A stretch of DNA of 64,000 nt from Aminiphilus circumscriptus DSM 16581. Lineage in GTDB: Bacteria > Synergistota > Synergistia > Synergistales > Aminiphilaceae. Positions 9,200 through 17,890 of this stretch are shown here, one piece after another. The translations under genes and the position numbers were made by a program. The notes beneath the pieces are model-generated. The model made no database searches and was not told the origin of the DNA. It saw only the letters and a list, made by a program, of their open reading frames with translations. The stretch covers positions 186,001 to 250,000 of the forward strand of contig NZ_JAFY01000007.1 of assembly GCF_000526375.1 (NCBI RefSeq), read 5' to 3'. Within the stretch, counting starts at the first letter, position 1; every line of letters starts with the position of its first letter.

Positions 9200-10168
9200 A
9201 TGCCTTATCCACGGAGCGGACGCCTCGAAGGAAAGATCTATATCGCGGGGCATCGCGGCCTTGTGGGGAGCGCGCTGATGCGCTGTCTTGCCGCGAAAGG
9301 ATACGAGAAGATCCTCGCCCGTTCGAGCCGGGAGTTGGATTTGCGCAGCGAGGAGGCGACATTCCGTTTCTTCCGCCGGGAACGGCCTGACTACGTCTTC
9401 CTCGCCGCCGCCAAGGTGGGGGGGATCGGGGCGAACAGCGCCTTTCCGGCGGATTTTCTCGCGGACAATTTGCGCATTCAGACCAACGTGCTCCTCGCCG
9501 CCCGCGAGACGGGGTGCCGCAAACTGCTCTTTCTGGGAAGTTCCTGCATCTATCCGAGGATGGCCCCCCAGCCGATTCCGGAGGAAGCCCTCCTCACGGG
9601 GCCCCTGGAGGAGACGAACGAGCCCTACGCGATCGCCAAGATCGCCGGCATCGTTCTCGCCCGCTCGCTCCGGAGACAGTACGGCATGAACTGTATCGCC
9701 GTCATGCCCACCAACCTCTACGGCCCGGAGGACAATTTCGATTTCGAGACCTCCCATGTCCTTCCGGCGCTGCTGCGACGATTCGTCGAGGCGAAGGAGC
9801 GTGGCATGCCCTCGGTGACGCTCTGGGGAACGGGAACGGCGCGGCGGGAGTTCCTCCACGTGGACGATCTCGCCGAAGCGTGCTGTTTTCTCATGGAAAA
9901 CTACAATAGGGAAGATCTCGTGAACATCGGCACGGGAGAGGATCTTTCCATTCGGGAACTCGCGGAGCTGATCCGACGCATCGTGGGGTACGCAGGCGAG
10001 ATCCGGTGGGATGCCTCGCGCCCGGACGGAACGCCCCGAAAGCTCCTCGACGTGTCCCGTATCCGCGCCCTCGGATGGCGCCACCGCATTTCCCTCGAAG
10101 AGGGGATCCGCACCACCTTGGCGTGGTATCTCGCGTCCAGGAACTCCGCCCAGGCCGGTGAACGGTGA
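9200..10168 (+). CDS. fcl: GDP-L-fucose synthase
   Basis: Epimerises and reduces GDP-4-keto-6-deoxymannose to GDP-L-fucose (also called WcaG). The 322-residue SDR has IYIAGHRGLVGSAL, FLAAAKVGGI, LFLGSSCIYP and EPYAIAKIAG (Tyr-x3-Lys), plus YGPEDNFD, all typical of the family. The start at 9200 is preferred because AAGGAGAGG ends nine bases before it; the ATG at 9182 lacks a comparable site. Pairs with gmd and the GT10 enzyme at the window start. Confidence 0.95.
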   Translation: MPYPRSGRLEGKIYIAGHRGLVGSALMRCLAAKGYEKILARSSRELDLRSEEATFRFFRRERPDYVFLAAAKVGGIGANSAFPADFLADNLRIQTNVLLAARETGCRKLLFLGSSCIYPRMAPQPIPEEALLTGPLEETNEPYAIAKIAGIVLARSLRRQYGMNCIAVMPTNLYGPEDNFDFETSHVLPALLRRFVEAKERGMPSVTLWGTGTARREFLHVDDLAEACCFLMENYNREDLVNIGTGEDLSIRELAELIRRIVGYAGEIRWDASRPDGTPRKLLDVSRIRALGWRHRISLEEGIRTTLAWYLASRNSAQAGER

Positions 10169-10223
10169 TGCGGGAATCGACGAACCCGAACCTTCTGGGT
10201 ATCTTTGAGGCGAGCGTGCGGAC

Positions 10224-10997
10224 ATGACCGGAGGCGAGACGGTCCTTCTCACGGCATGCATCGCTCCCGGATCGGAGGTACCCTACCTCGCCCTTCGCGA
10301 CGTCGGAGAGCGCCTGGCGGATTATATGGAATCTCTCGTGCGTTGGCTTCGAACTCCTGCCGTTTCAGCAGTGGTCTTCTGCGACAACAGCGGATATTCT
10401 TTTGAAAGCGAATCCTTCGCGGCTCTCGCTCGAGCGCTGGGAAAAGAGCTGGAGGTGTTATGCTTTTCTGGAAACGACGGCGCGGAGCGCTACGGCAAAG
10501 GATACGGCGAGGGACGTCTCTGTGATTACGCCTTCTCGAAAAGCCATTTGTTGCGGCAGGCCACCTCGTTTTATAAAGTAACGGGGCGGCTTTACGTGAC
10601 GAATTTCGATCGTATCGCTCTCCGGCATTCCCGGGATGAAAGCGTCTTCGCCCTCACGAGTTCCCGCGTTTCCTACGCGGTGAAACGTTTTCGAGGGAAA
10701 CCGGAACCTCGCGGAGTTGACACGCGCCTGTTCAAGATCAGCGCGGACCTGTACCGGCGTCGTCTTTTCGGATGCTACGAAGAAGTGGACGATTGTGCCG
10801 GACGAGTTCTGGAGCACGTCGTTCACGATCGTCTCGTCTCGGAGGCGGTAGCACCGTTTCTCGAATGTCCTCGTTATGCCGGACGGTCCGGCACGACGGG
10901 AAAGCCCTTCTCCGGAAGATGGGTCGATCATGTGTTACGGGATCTTTGGTTTCGCCTAGGACTTCACGCGGTGCGGAACCCGGAAGGCAGGGAGTGA
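10224..10997 (+). CDS. Polysaccharide-locus protein of unknown family
   Basis: A 257-residue soluble protein with no signal peptide or membrane segment. Recognisable stretches are LLTACIAPG near the N-terminus, VVFCDNSGYSF, KGYGEGRLCDYAFSKS and FYKVTGRLYVTNFDRI. The pattern of a start like LLTACI, a gGyGEg-type loop and an f-KvTGR motif resembles uncharacterised capsule/LPS-locus proteins thought to be glycosyltransferase-related; this is recalled, not tested. It lies between fcl and rmlA with one base before rmlA, so it is co-expressed with nucleotide-sugar genes. Function is not assigned. Confidence 0.7.
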   Translation: MTGGETVLLTACIAPGSEVPYLALRDVGERLADYMESLVRWLRTPAVSAVVFCDNSGYSFESESFAALARALGKELEVLCFSGNDGAERYGKGYGEGRLCDYAFSKSHLLRQATSFYKVTGRLYVTNFDRIALRHSRDESVFALTSSRVSYAVKRFRGKPEPRGVDTRLFKISADLYRRRLFGCYEEVDDCAGRVLEHVVHDRLVSEAVAPFLECPRYAGRSGTTGKPFSGRWVDHVLRDLWFRLGLHAVRNPEGRE

Positions 10998-10998
10998 T

Positions 10999-12060
10999 AT
11001 GAAGGGACTTGTCCTCGCCGGAGGAAAGGGAACGCGCTTGCGGCCGGTCACCTATTCTCTGGCCAAGCAGCTCGTCCCAGTGGCGAATCGACCTATTCTC
11101 CACTACGTGGTGGAGAACCTCATCGCTGCGGGAATCGCGCAAATTGGCGTTGTCATCTCTCCCGAGACGGGAGAGACGATCCGCAAAAGCCTTGAAGAAG
11201 GTCACTTTGATGCGGAGTTTACCTTTATCCTTCAGGAAGAGCCCAAAGGGCTTGCCCATGCCGTGAGGACGGCGAGAACGTTTCTTGAGGACGGCCCATT
11301 TGTCATGTATCTGGGGGACAATCTCATCGGTTCAGGTATCGGAGATCTTGTGGAACGCTTTCGACAAAGAGAAGACGAAGCGCTCATCCTCCTCAAGGAG
11401 GTCGAGAATCCGCGCATGTTCGGGGTGGTTGTCACGGACCGGGAGGGAAATGCCCGGCGTCTCGTGGAAAAGCCTTCCGTTCCTCCCTCGAACCTGGCGC
11501 TTGTCGGCGTGTACCTCTTCGGACGGCGGATCTTCGATGCCATAGATTCCCTCGCTCCCTCCGCACGGGGAGAGTACGAGATCACCGACGCCATTCAGAC
11601 CCTCGTGGATTGGGGGATCCCGGTGCGAACCGCCAGATTGGAGACATGGTGGCTCGACACGGGGAAAAAGGACGATCTCCTCGAGGCAAATCGAATTGTG
11701 CTTGACGAATGGACGAGACCGGATGTACGAGGTACCGTTCTGGACAGTTCCATCGTGGGACGGGTGCGGATCGGGGAAGGCGCGCTGGTGGAGCGCAGCG
11801 TCGTGCGCGGTCCCGCCGTGATCGGCGAAGGCGCCGTGGTGCGGGATGCGCGGATTGGTCCCTTTACGAGTATCGGCCGGGGGTGTTGCATCGAGGGTTC
11901 CACGGTGGACTATTCGGTGATCATGGAAAATGCAAGGATCTGTGGCGTGGAGCGATTGGACGCGTCTCTCGTGGGATGTCGCTCTCGCATTGTGCGGCGC
12001 GCACGGCGGGATATGTCCATGAGTCTCTGTGTTGGAGACGACGCGGAAATAGAAGTGTAG
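10999..12060 (+). CDS. rmlA: Glucose-1-phosphate thymidylyltransferase, long form
   Basis: Makes dTDP-glucose from dTTP and glucose-1-phosphate. The nucleotidyltransferase domain begins GLVLAGGKGTRLRPVT and continues with PILHYVVENL, MYLGDNLIG (catalytic Asp), EKPSVPPSNLA and WWLDTGKKDD. At 353 residues it is the long type with a C-terminal left-handed beta-helix (about 245-353, hexapeptide-like repeats). Long RmlA homologues occur in various dTDP-sugar pathways. An AGGGAG site precedes the start one base after the previous stop. Confidence 0.92.
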   Translation: MKGLVLAGGKGTRLRPVTYSLAKQLVPVANRPILHYVVENLIAAGIAQIGVVISPETGETIRKSLEEGHFDAEFTFILQEEPKGLAHAVRTARTFLEDGPFVMYLGDNLIGSGIGDLVERFRQREDEALILLKEVENPRMFGVVVTDREGNARRLVEKPSVPPSNLALVGVYLFGRRIFDAIDSLAPSARGEYEITDAIQTLVDWGIPVRTARLETWWLDTGKKDDLLEANRIVLDEWTRPDVRGTVLDSSIVGRVRIGEGALVERSVVRGPAVIGEGAVVRDARIGPFTSIGRGCCIEGSTVDYSVIMENARICGVERLDASLVGCRSRIVRRARRDMSMSLCVGDDAEIEV

Positions 12061-12107
12061 ACGATGCGGATGCGGACACATTGTGGTCGTGAAGGAGGAA
12101 TCGTGGC

Positions 12108-13124
12108 GTGATGAACGTACTTGTCACCGGCGGCGGAGGGTATATCGGTTCCGTTCTGGTGCGCCGGTTGGTTCGCGAGGGATATGGCGTTCGTGTGCTG
12201 GACCGCTTCTTCTTCGGAGAGGACTCTCTACGGGATGTTTCGGGAGACGTGGAGATCGTCCGGGGAGACGTTAGGGACGTCACTCCGGAGATCTTTCGGG
12301 ATATTTCCGCCGTTTTCGATCTCGCGGCTCTCTCCAACGACCCCTCGGGAGAACTTGATCCGGCGAAGACCCTGGACATCAACTACCTTGGGAGAGCCAG
12401 AATCGCTCGCCTCGCCCGGCATGCGGGCGTTGCCCGTTATGTTCTCGCAAGCTCCTGCAGTATCTACGGCTTTCAGACAGGACTTCTCACGGAGGAGTCG
12501 CCCGTTAACCCACTCACCACCTATGCCGAGGCGAATCACCTGGCTGAACAGGCGGTATTGCCCCTTTCATGCGACTCCTTCTGTGTGACTGCCCTGAGGC
12601 AGGCCACGGTGTACGGGTTGTCCCCCCGCATGCGATTCGACCTGGCGGTGAACGGCATGACCCTTGGACTTTGGAGAAACGGCAAGATCAACGTCCTTCG
12701 GGACGGAAGCCAATGGCGTCCCTTCGTGCATGTGGAGGATGCGGCCCGGGCGTTTCTTCTCGTGCTGAAATCCTCAGTGGAGGCTGTGGGCGGTCAGGTT
12801 TTCAACGTCGGTTCGGACGAACAGAACATCCGTATTCTGGATCTCGCAAAACAGGTCGCGGCGGCGTGCGGGCGGGAATTTGCGATGGAGTGGTACGGAG
12901 ATCCGGATCACCGTTCCTACACGGTCTCCTTCGGAAAAATCCGGGAGCATCTCGGCTACGGAGTGGAACATACCTTTGCCGATGGAGCCGGAGAAATCTT
13001 CACCGCCCTCGAGGAAGGGGTGCTTGACACGGGAGAGCGAACAAAAACCGTGGTTTGGTACAAAAAGCTTCTCGAGGCCAAATCACTTGTGGACGCCGTG
13101 TCCCACCGGGGGGAGATTCTGTGA
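12108..13124 (+). CDS. Extended SDR (epimerase/dehydratase family) lacking the catalytic Lys
   Basis: A 338-residue protein with Rossmann motif VLVTGGGGYIGSVLVRRL, FDLAALSNDPSGE, ASSCSIYG and RQATVYGLSPRMRFDLAVN. It belongs to the UDP-glucose 4-epimerase-like SDRs. At the active site the sequence reads TTYAEANHLAE: the Tyr is present but the Lys four residues on is Asn (AAT codon). The SRMRFDLAVN region matches a subfamily of sugar epimerases found in O-antigen loci. It is not RmlB. Start is GTG at 12108 (nine bases after AAGGAGG), with ATG at 12111 as an alternative. Coupled to rmlD by GTGA overlap. Confidence 0.82.
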   Translation: MMNVLVTGGGGYIGSVLVRRLVREGYGVRVLDRFFFGEDSLRDVSGDVEIVRGDVRDVTPEIFRDISAVFDLAALSNDPSGELDPAKTLDINYLGRARIARLARHAGVARYVLASSCSIYGFQTGLLTEESPVNPLTTYAEANHLAEQAVLPLSCDSFCVTALRQATVYGLSPRMRFDLAVNGMTLGLWRNGKINVLRDGSQWRPFVHVEDAARAFLLVLKSSVEAVGGQVFNVGSDEQNIRILDLAKQVAAACGREFAMEWYGDPDHRSYTVSFGKIREHLGYGVEHTFADGAGEIFTALEEGVLDTGERTKTVVWYKKLLEAKSLVDAVSHRGEIL

Positions 13125-13993
13125 AAGTCGCCGTGGTCGGGGCATCCGGACAGGTGGGGAGCCTGCTCTGCCGGGTTCTCGACGAAGATTCCGCGTTTTC
13201 CTGCGTGCCTCTCAACCATGCCGCCGCGGATGTGACTGATCTGGAGGGATTGCGGCAGCTGTTCCGAGAGCTTCGCCCCTCCGCGGTGTGCAGCACCGCC
13301 GCCTTTCATAACGTCGAGGAGTGTGAAAAAGATCCCGACGCGGCCTTTCGGGTCAATGCTCTTGGAGCGAGGAATCTCGCTCTTGCCTGTCGTGATGTAG
13401 GGGCTTCACTGCTCTGGTTTTCCACCGATTACGTATTCGGCGGGGACAAGGCGGACCGGACGCGCGGCTACACCGAGTTCGATCCGGTGGGGCCTGGCAA
13501 TGCATATGCCCGAAGCAAGCTCGCGGGGGAACAGTACATCCGTTCAATTTGGCCGGAGCACTTCATTGTTCGCACAGCCTGGCTTTTCGGCGCGTCGGGC
13601 AGCCGCTCGAAGGGCGGCAATTTTGTGACCACCATGCTGCGGCTCGGAAAGGAGCGGCGGCATCTCCGGGTCATCGACGATCAAGTCGGCAGTCCCACGA
13701 GCACGAGATTTCTCGCTCTCCAGGTTCTGGCCCTGTTGCGGACGGAGCGATTCGGAACCGTTCATGCCGTGTGTACCGGTTCCGCAAGCTGGTATGACCT
13801 TGCCCGGGAAATCTTCCGTCTCGCCCGGATGGACGTGGCCGTGTTTCCCGTGTCGACCGAAGAATACGGCCAGACTGTCCCTCGCCCCCGGTTTTCCGTG
13901 CTGGAAAACTATGTGCTCTCTCTGGAGGGAATGAACCGCATGCCTCCCTGGCAAGAAGCCCTTGAGCGGTATGTTCGGGAGGTTCTTGGCTGA
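13121..13993 (+). CDS. rmlD: dTDP-4-dehydrorhamnose reductase
   Basis: Final step of dTDP-L-rhamnose synthesis, NAD(P)H-dependent. The 290-residue SDR begins with GTG (VKVAVVGASGQVGSLL) and shows NAAAF-like TAAFHNVEECE, VNALGARNLA, FSTDYVFGG and AYARSKLAGE (Tyr-x3-Lys), then RTAWLFG. A GGGGGGAG site precedes the start, and the first codon overlaps the stop of the previous gene. Confidence 0.93.
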   Translation: MKVAVVGASGQVGSLLCRVLDEDSAFSCVPLNHAAADVTDLEGLRQLFRELRPSAVCSTAAFHNVEECEKDPDAAFRVNALGARNLALACRDVGASLLWFSTDYVFGGDKADRTRGYTEFDPVGPGNAYARSKLAGEQYIRSIWPEHFIVRTAWLFGASGSRSKGGNFVTTMLRLGKERRHLRVIDDQVGSPTSTRFLALQVLALLRTERFGTVHAVCTGSASWYDLAREIFRLARMDVAVFPVSTEEYGQTVPRPRFSVLENYVLSLEGMNRMPPWQEALERYVREVLG

Positions 13994-14028
13994 GAGCACG
14001 CTCTTTCGAAGTCAGGAGTGTGGTGACA

Positions 14029-14586
14029 ATGGGAAAATTCGCGCGAACGGAAACCGGTGTAGAGGGTCTTGTGCTTCTCGAGACAACGCTCTTCGGAGAC
14101 GAACGGGGTTTCTTCATGGAGACCTACAACGAAAGAGCGTTTGCGGAACTCGGTATTGCCGCGATCTTCGTGCAGGACAATCATTCCCGTTCCGCCCGGG
14201 GCGTGTTGCGGGGACTGCATTTTCAAAAGAAACATCCTCAGGGGAAACTGGTGCGGGTTGTTCGGGGAAGTGTCTACGACGTGGCGGTGGATCTTCGCAG
14301 GTCCTCCGCGACCTTCGGAAAATGGTTCGGCGCGGTGCTCAGCGAGGAGAACCGCCTGCAACTCTATATTCCCGAGGGATTTGCCCACGGATTTCTGACC
14401 CTTGAGGACGGGACGGAGTTCCTGTACAAGTGTACGGATTTCTATCACCCTGAGGACGAGGGTGGAATCTGCTGGAACGATCCGACCCTTGCCATTTCAT
14501 GGCCCCTTCCGGAAGGCGCGGAGCCGCTTCTTTCTCCGAAGGATCGGACGTGGCCGCTGTTTCAGGAGGCATTCTCCTTTTCGTGA
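14029..14586 (+). CDS. rmlC: dTDP-4-dehydrorhamnose 3,5-epimerase
   Basis: Cupin-fold epimerase of dTDP-4-keto-6-deoxyglucose, 185 residues. Diagnostic stretches are DERGFFMETYNE, QDNHSRSARGVLRGLHFQ (catalytic His), GKLVRVVRGSVYDVAVD, IPEGFAHGF and YKCTDFYHPEDEGGI. ATG at 14029 is ten bases after AGGAG; GTGs at 14020 and 14023 are possible alternatives. It closes the sugar operon. rmlB is missing from the window. Confidence 0.94.
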   Translation: MGKFARTETGVEGLVLLETTLFGDERGFFMETYNERAFAELGIAAIFVQDNHSRSARGVLRGLHFQKKHPQGKLVRVVRGSVYDVAVDLRRSSATFGKWFGAVLSEENRLQLYIPEGFAHGFLTLEDGTEFLYKCTDFYHPEDEGGICWNDPTLAISWPLPEGAEPLLSPKDRTWPLFQEAFSFS

Positions 14587-14890
14587 CATCCTCGAGAACG
14601 CACGTGATCGTTTCGTGAGGATGTTGCGGCTTTCGGCCGTGCGGAGTGCACTTGCGGAAGAAAGAAGAAATTTTTCGAATGAAACGTTTCAGCGAGTACA
14701 GTGCTCTGATGGCAATGTGCGACAGGTTGGAAAGGGACGTGTCAAGGGCGATATTCTCAACTGCCTCGTGTGAGAGGGTCTTCCCGTGAGAGCCTCGATG
14801 CCGCCGTGGAAGTGGCCGGAACAGGCCTTGGCGGGATTTGTGACCGATGCCGGAGCAAGAGCCCTTGCAGGCACAGCTTGTCGAGAGAGA

Positions 14891-14910
14891 AATAGGTCTT
14901 GAGACCTATT
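14891..14910. promoter_or_regulatory. Perfect 20-bp palindrome, candidate operator
   Basis: AATAGGTCT, two bases, AGACCTATT: nine-base arms, fully complementary. It ends inside the predicted -35 box of the porin promoter, the usual place for a repressor site. The cognate regulator is unknown. Confidence 0.5.
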
Positions 14911-14937
14911 GCGGCTCCGCACTTTCCCGTATATGAT
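14909..14937 (+). promoter_or_regulatory. Candidate sigma-70 promoter for the SLH porin
   Basis: TTGCGG (14909-14914), 17-base spacer, TATGAT (14932-14937). The -35 box overlaps the palindrome at 14891-14910. The same -35 with the same spacing recurs upstream of the transaldolase gene. Confidence 0.5.
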
Positions 14938-15186
14938 TTCTACGGAACAAGGGAAGGATTTCCCAAGGCTCTTTGACAATGCTTCCACTCGCTTGCGGTG
15001 ACTCCCGATGGCAGGAAAGGAGGTGCGACAACCCCAGCCACTACGGACGAGCAGGCATAGGAAGACGGACCGGAAACGCACGAACTCGAGAGGACCGAGG
15101 AGGAAGGAAACGTGGAGACTTCATCCGAACCCCTCCGGGAATGGCGCGGAAGGCCGTACATATACCAAAAAGGGGTTGTTTTACAC

Positions 15187-16677
15187 ATGAGAAAGGTTAT
15201 GGCAGTTCTGGCGGTCGTGGCCCTCGTGGCCTTCGCCGCTCCCGCGCTCGCAGCCAATCCGTTCATGGATGTTCCCATGAACCACTGGGCCTATGACGCG
15301 ATCGGACAGCTCGCCGCTTCCGGTATCGTCAACGGCTATCCCGACGGCACCTTCAAGGGCAACCAGCCCATGACCCGTTACGAGATGGCCACCCTTGTCG
15401 CCAGGGCACTCGCCGTGGTCGACATGAACAAGGCCAGCAAGCAGGACGTGGAGATGCTGAAGAAGCTCGTCGTCGAGTTCAAGGACGAGCTGGATGCTCT
15501 CGGCGTGAAGGTCGACCAGATCGACAAGCGGGTCGCCGTTCTCGAGGAGAACATCGGCGGATGGAAAATCTGGGGTCAGTTCCGCTTCGATGCGAAGTTC
15601 GCCGGCGAGAGAGACCTCTATGGCGACGAGTACAATCTGCGGGGGAAGAACGAGTTCGATCTCAATCGCTATCGCCTGTGGCTGAGGAAGACCATCGACG
15701 AGAACACCAGTCTGACCATTCGGTTGGGTCGCTCCGGCACCACGCTGCAGCCTGGTGTGCGGTGGGAGCGTTTCTATGTGGAAACCATGCTTCCCTGGGA
15801 TGTGAAGATGACGGTCGGCCAGTGGCTCTATGACTGGGAAGACGAGTCTGGTCTTTACATCGACGAAGATGCGTGGTTCACCGATGCGATTGTGAAGGGT
15901 TTCTACTTCACCAAGACTCTCGGCATGGCTGATCTCGCGTTCTTCGTCGGCCATGAAGAGCGGGATGCTACGGTCAATGGAGAGGCTGTCCCCGGTGGTA
16001 ACGATCGCTTTGTCGGCGGTGTGCGGGCCAACTTCAACTTCAACGAGAATTTCCGTTTTGCCATCAACGGCTTGGCGTTCCTGCTCGACGACGACGATGC
16101 CGCAATCGCGACCGATTTCGACAAGAAGGTCTACTGGGCCGACTTCGGCGTCAACTTCACCCCTTCCATCGCCTTCAAGGGTGCATACTTCATAGAAGAT
16201 CTCGATCGCCCCATGGTTGGCTCGGTGGAGGATTCTCCCAATGCGTGGAAGGCCATCATCGACGTGAAGCAGGAGGCCTTCGGGTTCACCAGCCTGTGGT
16301 TGGAATATGCCAAGTTGGGTGAGGGTTTCTGGTTCTACAACAACAACAATGGTTATGACGCGTTTGCATGGGATGCCTTTGGTGCCAGTAACCTTATCAA
16401 CCGGAATATCAATCAGGACACGACAGTGCTTTTCGCGTCCCTGAGCCAGAAGTGGAACGACAAGTGGACCACGTTCCAGCGGTATTTCGTCGCCGATTTC
16501 GACACCGCGGGTCTTGATGACACCACCAACTGGACCTTTGGTGTGAAGTACCAGTACACCCCGGCCATGAGCTTCGAACTCGCGTACGACAACGTTGATT
16601 GGGGCGACAACAACGCGGCTGGTTATCGCTCCGGCGACGATCATCTCATTCGTTTGCGTACTCTCGTCAACTTCTAA
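15187..16677 (+). CDS. SLH-domain outer-membrane porin
   Basis: A 496-residue outer-membrane protein. It has a clear signal peptide (residues 1-23, cut after ALAA) and one S-layer homology domain (about 24-78: FMDVPMNHWAYDAIGQLA, then GYPDGTFKGNQPMTRYEMA). A short coiled-coil linker (about 84-118) leads to a beta-barrel rich in alternating aromatic strands that ends in Phe (RLRTLVNF). The family anchors the outer membrane to peptidoglycan or its secondary polymer through the SLH domain and serves as a general porin. ATG at 15187 places the signal peptide correctly; an in-frame GTG at 15112 would bury it. It sits alone between a regulated promoter and a strong terminator, as expected for an abundant protein. 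Confidence 0.92.
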   Translation: MRKVMAVLAVVALVAFAAPALAANPFMDVPMNHWAYDAIGQLAASGIVNGYPDGTFKGNQPMTRYEMATLVARALAVVDMNKASKQDVEMLKKLVVEFKDELDALGVKVDQIDKRVAVLEENIGGWKIWGQFRFDAKFAGERDLYGDEYNLRGKNEFDLNRYRLWLRKTIDENTSLTIRLGRSGTTLQPGVRWERFYVETMLPWDVKMTVGQWLYDWEDESGLYIDEDAWFTDAIVKGFYFTKTLGMADLAFFVGHEERDATVNGEAVPGGNDRFVGGVRANFNFNENFRFAINGLAFLLDDDDAAIATDFDKKVYWADFGVNFTPSIAFKGAYFIEDLDRPMVGSVEDSPNAWKAIIDVKQEAFGFTSLWLEYAKLGEGFWFYNNNNGYDAFAWDAFGASNLINRNINQDTTVLFASLSQKWNDKWTTFQRYFVADFDTAGLDDTTNWTFGVKYQYTPAMSFELAYDNVDWGDNNAAGYRSGDDHLIRLRTLVNF

Positions 16678-16705
16678 GCTCGGGTAAGAAGTCTCGTTTT
16701 TCAGA

Positions 16706-16748
16706 AAAAAAGAGAGAGGGGCGACAAGTGCCTCTCTCTCTTTTTTTG
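16706..16748 (+). terminator. Rho-independent terminator of the SLH porin
   Basis: GAGAGAGG (16712-16719) pairs with CCTCTCTC (16731-16738), followed by CTTTTTTT and preceded by a run of A, so it may also work in reverse. Nothing else was seen between it and the promoter at 16896. Confidence 0.88.
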
Positions 16749-16895
16749 TCGTTTGTACACGCGACAGGCTTGTCTCTCCGCGGTAGGTTGGGGAAAAACG
16801 GGCACGATCAGAGGAGAGCGTCGCAGTCCATGTCGTCCATATCGATGGAGGTGTCGAAAACCGGCGGTTGAGCGGAGTACGAAAGGATCGAGCGG

Positions 16896-16924
16896 TTTTG
16901 TCTCTCCGGAAAACAAGCTATAAT
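16896..16924 (+). promoter_or_regulatory. Candidate promoter of the secreted coiled-coil protein
   Basis: TTTTGT (16896-16901) and a consensus TATAAT (16919-16924) with 17-base spacing (or TTTGTC with 16). The next gene starts 88 bases downstream. Confidence 0.55.
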
Positions 16925-17011
16925 GAAAGCGTGGGTGGTTGTTGTCATACCCCTTGGGCAGAGTTGGCTGCCTGTCATGGTGGAAGAGGAGGCGTGGACG
17001 TGGGAGGAACA

Positions 17012-17776
17012 ATGAGGAGAGTGTCTTGTGTGATTGCTTTTTTTGTGCTGGGCTTTGTTCTGCTGGGCACGGAAAAGGCTTCTTGGGCGAAATCCAATCT
17101 TGAAACCATAACACAACGGTGGAGTAGGACGCAAACGTTCAAGGACGATTTGGGAGCAACGTTGGATATTACGGTAACCTATTATTCTGCGGAGTATATC
17201 GGTGCGGTTGTCCAGCAGGAAGCGGAAAAAAACCTTTGGACCAGCGATGAGATGGAGAACTACAAGTATAATTTGTTGAAAAACTTGCGACTGGACGAAG
17301 CGATTCCTATCCAGATCGCATTCAATAACAATGGTCCGACGATGCACATGGCTCCTTTCGACGGAATGGTCACTTTGCGTATTGGCAACAAGGTCTATAA
17401 ACCCATAGACTATGACAAGAGATTTAATTTTAGACTTCAGGGGAAAATCGATGGTTTGGTTTATTTCCCCAGGTATGATGAAAAAACGGGAAAGCCTCTG
17501 CTGGATGGTGTCAATACTGTCCAGCTTGAACTCAGTTCTGGAATAAGTTCGACTACGGAAGGGCGGCGGGTTCAATTTCTTTGGGATGTGGGCCGGGACG
17601 ATCCGGAAAAGATTTATGGAGGCAAGGCCGCGACCCAGCTCGAGATCGACCGTCTGCTCAAGCGAACCGAACGCCTCACTGCGGAAAAAGTGGACCTGGA
17701 GGGCAAGCTCAAGGCCATTTACGAGGAGTTGCTCACGATCCAGAAACGCATTGACGAACTGCAGAAACAGCAATAG
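17012..17776 (+). CDS. Secreted protein of unknown family with C-terminal coiled coil
   Basis: A 254-residue exported protein. The signal peptide (MRRVSCVIAFFVLGFVLLG, cut near SWAKS) follows GGGAGGAACA. An upstream in-frame start at 16868 would hide it and lies before the -10 box. The mature part is mixed alpha/beta with no known motif. The last 40 residues (from about 215: QLEIDRLLKRTERL onward) form a heptad-patterned coiled coil, suggesting oligomerisation or binding to an envelope partner. It is monocistronic between its own promoter and a 22-bp stem terminator. Function unknown. Confidence 0.82.
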   Translation: MRRVSCVIAFFVLGFVLLGTEKASWAKSNLETITQRWSRTQTFKDDLGATLDITVTYYSAEYIGAVVQQEAEKNLWTSDEMENYKYNLLKNLRLDEAIPIQIAFNNNGPTMHMAPFDGMVTLRIGNKVYKPIDYDKRFNFRLQGKIDGLVYFPRYDEKTGKPLLDGVNTVQLELSSGISSTTEGRRVQFLWDVGRDDPEKIYGGKAATQLEIDRLLKRTERLTAEKVDLEGKLKAIYEELLTIQKRIDELQKQQ

Positions 17777-17890
17777 GCTTCTCTCCCGGCATTTTCCTCC
17801 GAGGCGAGGCGCTTGCCCCGCCGTGGGGAGGGGTGATGTCCTTTCCTCGATGTCACTGAAAAAGGGCCTTGGATCTGCTGTTTTTCTTGA

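Larger units (their letters stand above)
14587..15186 (+). other. 600-bp intergenic leader region upstream of the SLH porin
   Basis: No convincing gene. Its recognisable content is a perfect palindrome at 14891-14910 and a promoter-like pair at 14909-14937. From the predicted start site the transcript would have a leader of about 240 bases before the porin ATG. The leader contains AAAGGAGGTG at about 15015 and GAGGAAGG near 15100, but the short frames after them look non-coding. Confidence 0.6.

Noticed and set aside
15181-16644. 487-codon minus-strand frame
   Set aside because: Mirror of the porin gene; no plausible start site or domain.
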